A stretch of 5,591 nucleotides of DNA from Thermoplasmatota archaeon (GTDB taxonomy: Archaea; Thermoplasmatota; E2; DHVEG-1). Position numbers and translations under genes: made by a program. Where the stretch lies: the NCBI GenBank assembly GCA_030609445.1, contig JAUWCF010000079.1, positions 1 to 5,591 of the forward strand, read 5' to 3'. A model generated the notes under the pieces. The model saw nothing but the letters and a program-made list of their open reading frames with translations. It did not search any database and was not told the DNA's origin. This document shows, in pieces, positions 5,587 to 5,591 of this stretch. How positions within the stretch are numbered: position 1 is the stretch's first letter; each line of letters starts with the position of its first letter.

Positions 5587-5591
5587 GGTTT

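Overview
The window is AT-rich and gene-dense and reads as archaeal, probably euryarchaeal; a Thermoplasmata-like lineage is a guess. The main evidence is a compact Nob1 (PIN domain plus zinc ribbon), two ER/archaeal-type (Sec11-like, Ser/His/Asp) signal peptidases, and a queD-queC pair, which in Archaea normally feeds archaeosine synthesis. There are no RNA genes, CRISPR arrays, IS elements or phage genes.

Layout. Positions 2-1897 are on the + strand: the 3' part of a group I cysteine desulfurase (its 5' part lies outside the window), then queD, then queC, separated by only 11 and 4 bases and so probably one operon. Positions 1912-5586 are on the - strand, read right to left: hisS (GTG start near the window edge), nob1, signal peptidase copy 2, a remnant of nob1, and signal peptidase copy 1. 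The two gene groups converge with 14 bp between queC and signal peptidase copy 1.

The most informative structure is a tandem duplication of about 1.02 kb. The 185-bp gap between the two signal peptidase genes is not random spacer. On the - strand it encodes a diverged, start-less copy of the last ~50 codons of nob1 (the zinc-ribbon end), in frame, with the nob1 stop codon in the equivalent place and the same short spacer before the next ATG. The ancestral order hisS-nob1-sppase therefore probably became hisS-nob1-sppase-[nob1 tail]-sppase through tandem duplication of the unit 'nob1 tail + signal peptidase'. Both peptidases keep all catalytic residues. The nob1 tail has lost its fourth zinc-ligand cysteine, and the altered bases now form a TATA-like sequence about 48 bases upstream of copy 1.

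Functionally, the + strand genes cover sulfur mobilisation and preQ0 synthesis for tRNA modification. The - strand genes cover tRNA-His charging, 20S-to-16S rRNA 3' maturation and removal of signal peptides. I see no defence system or other clearly new multi-gene system; the duplication fossil is the item worth following up.
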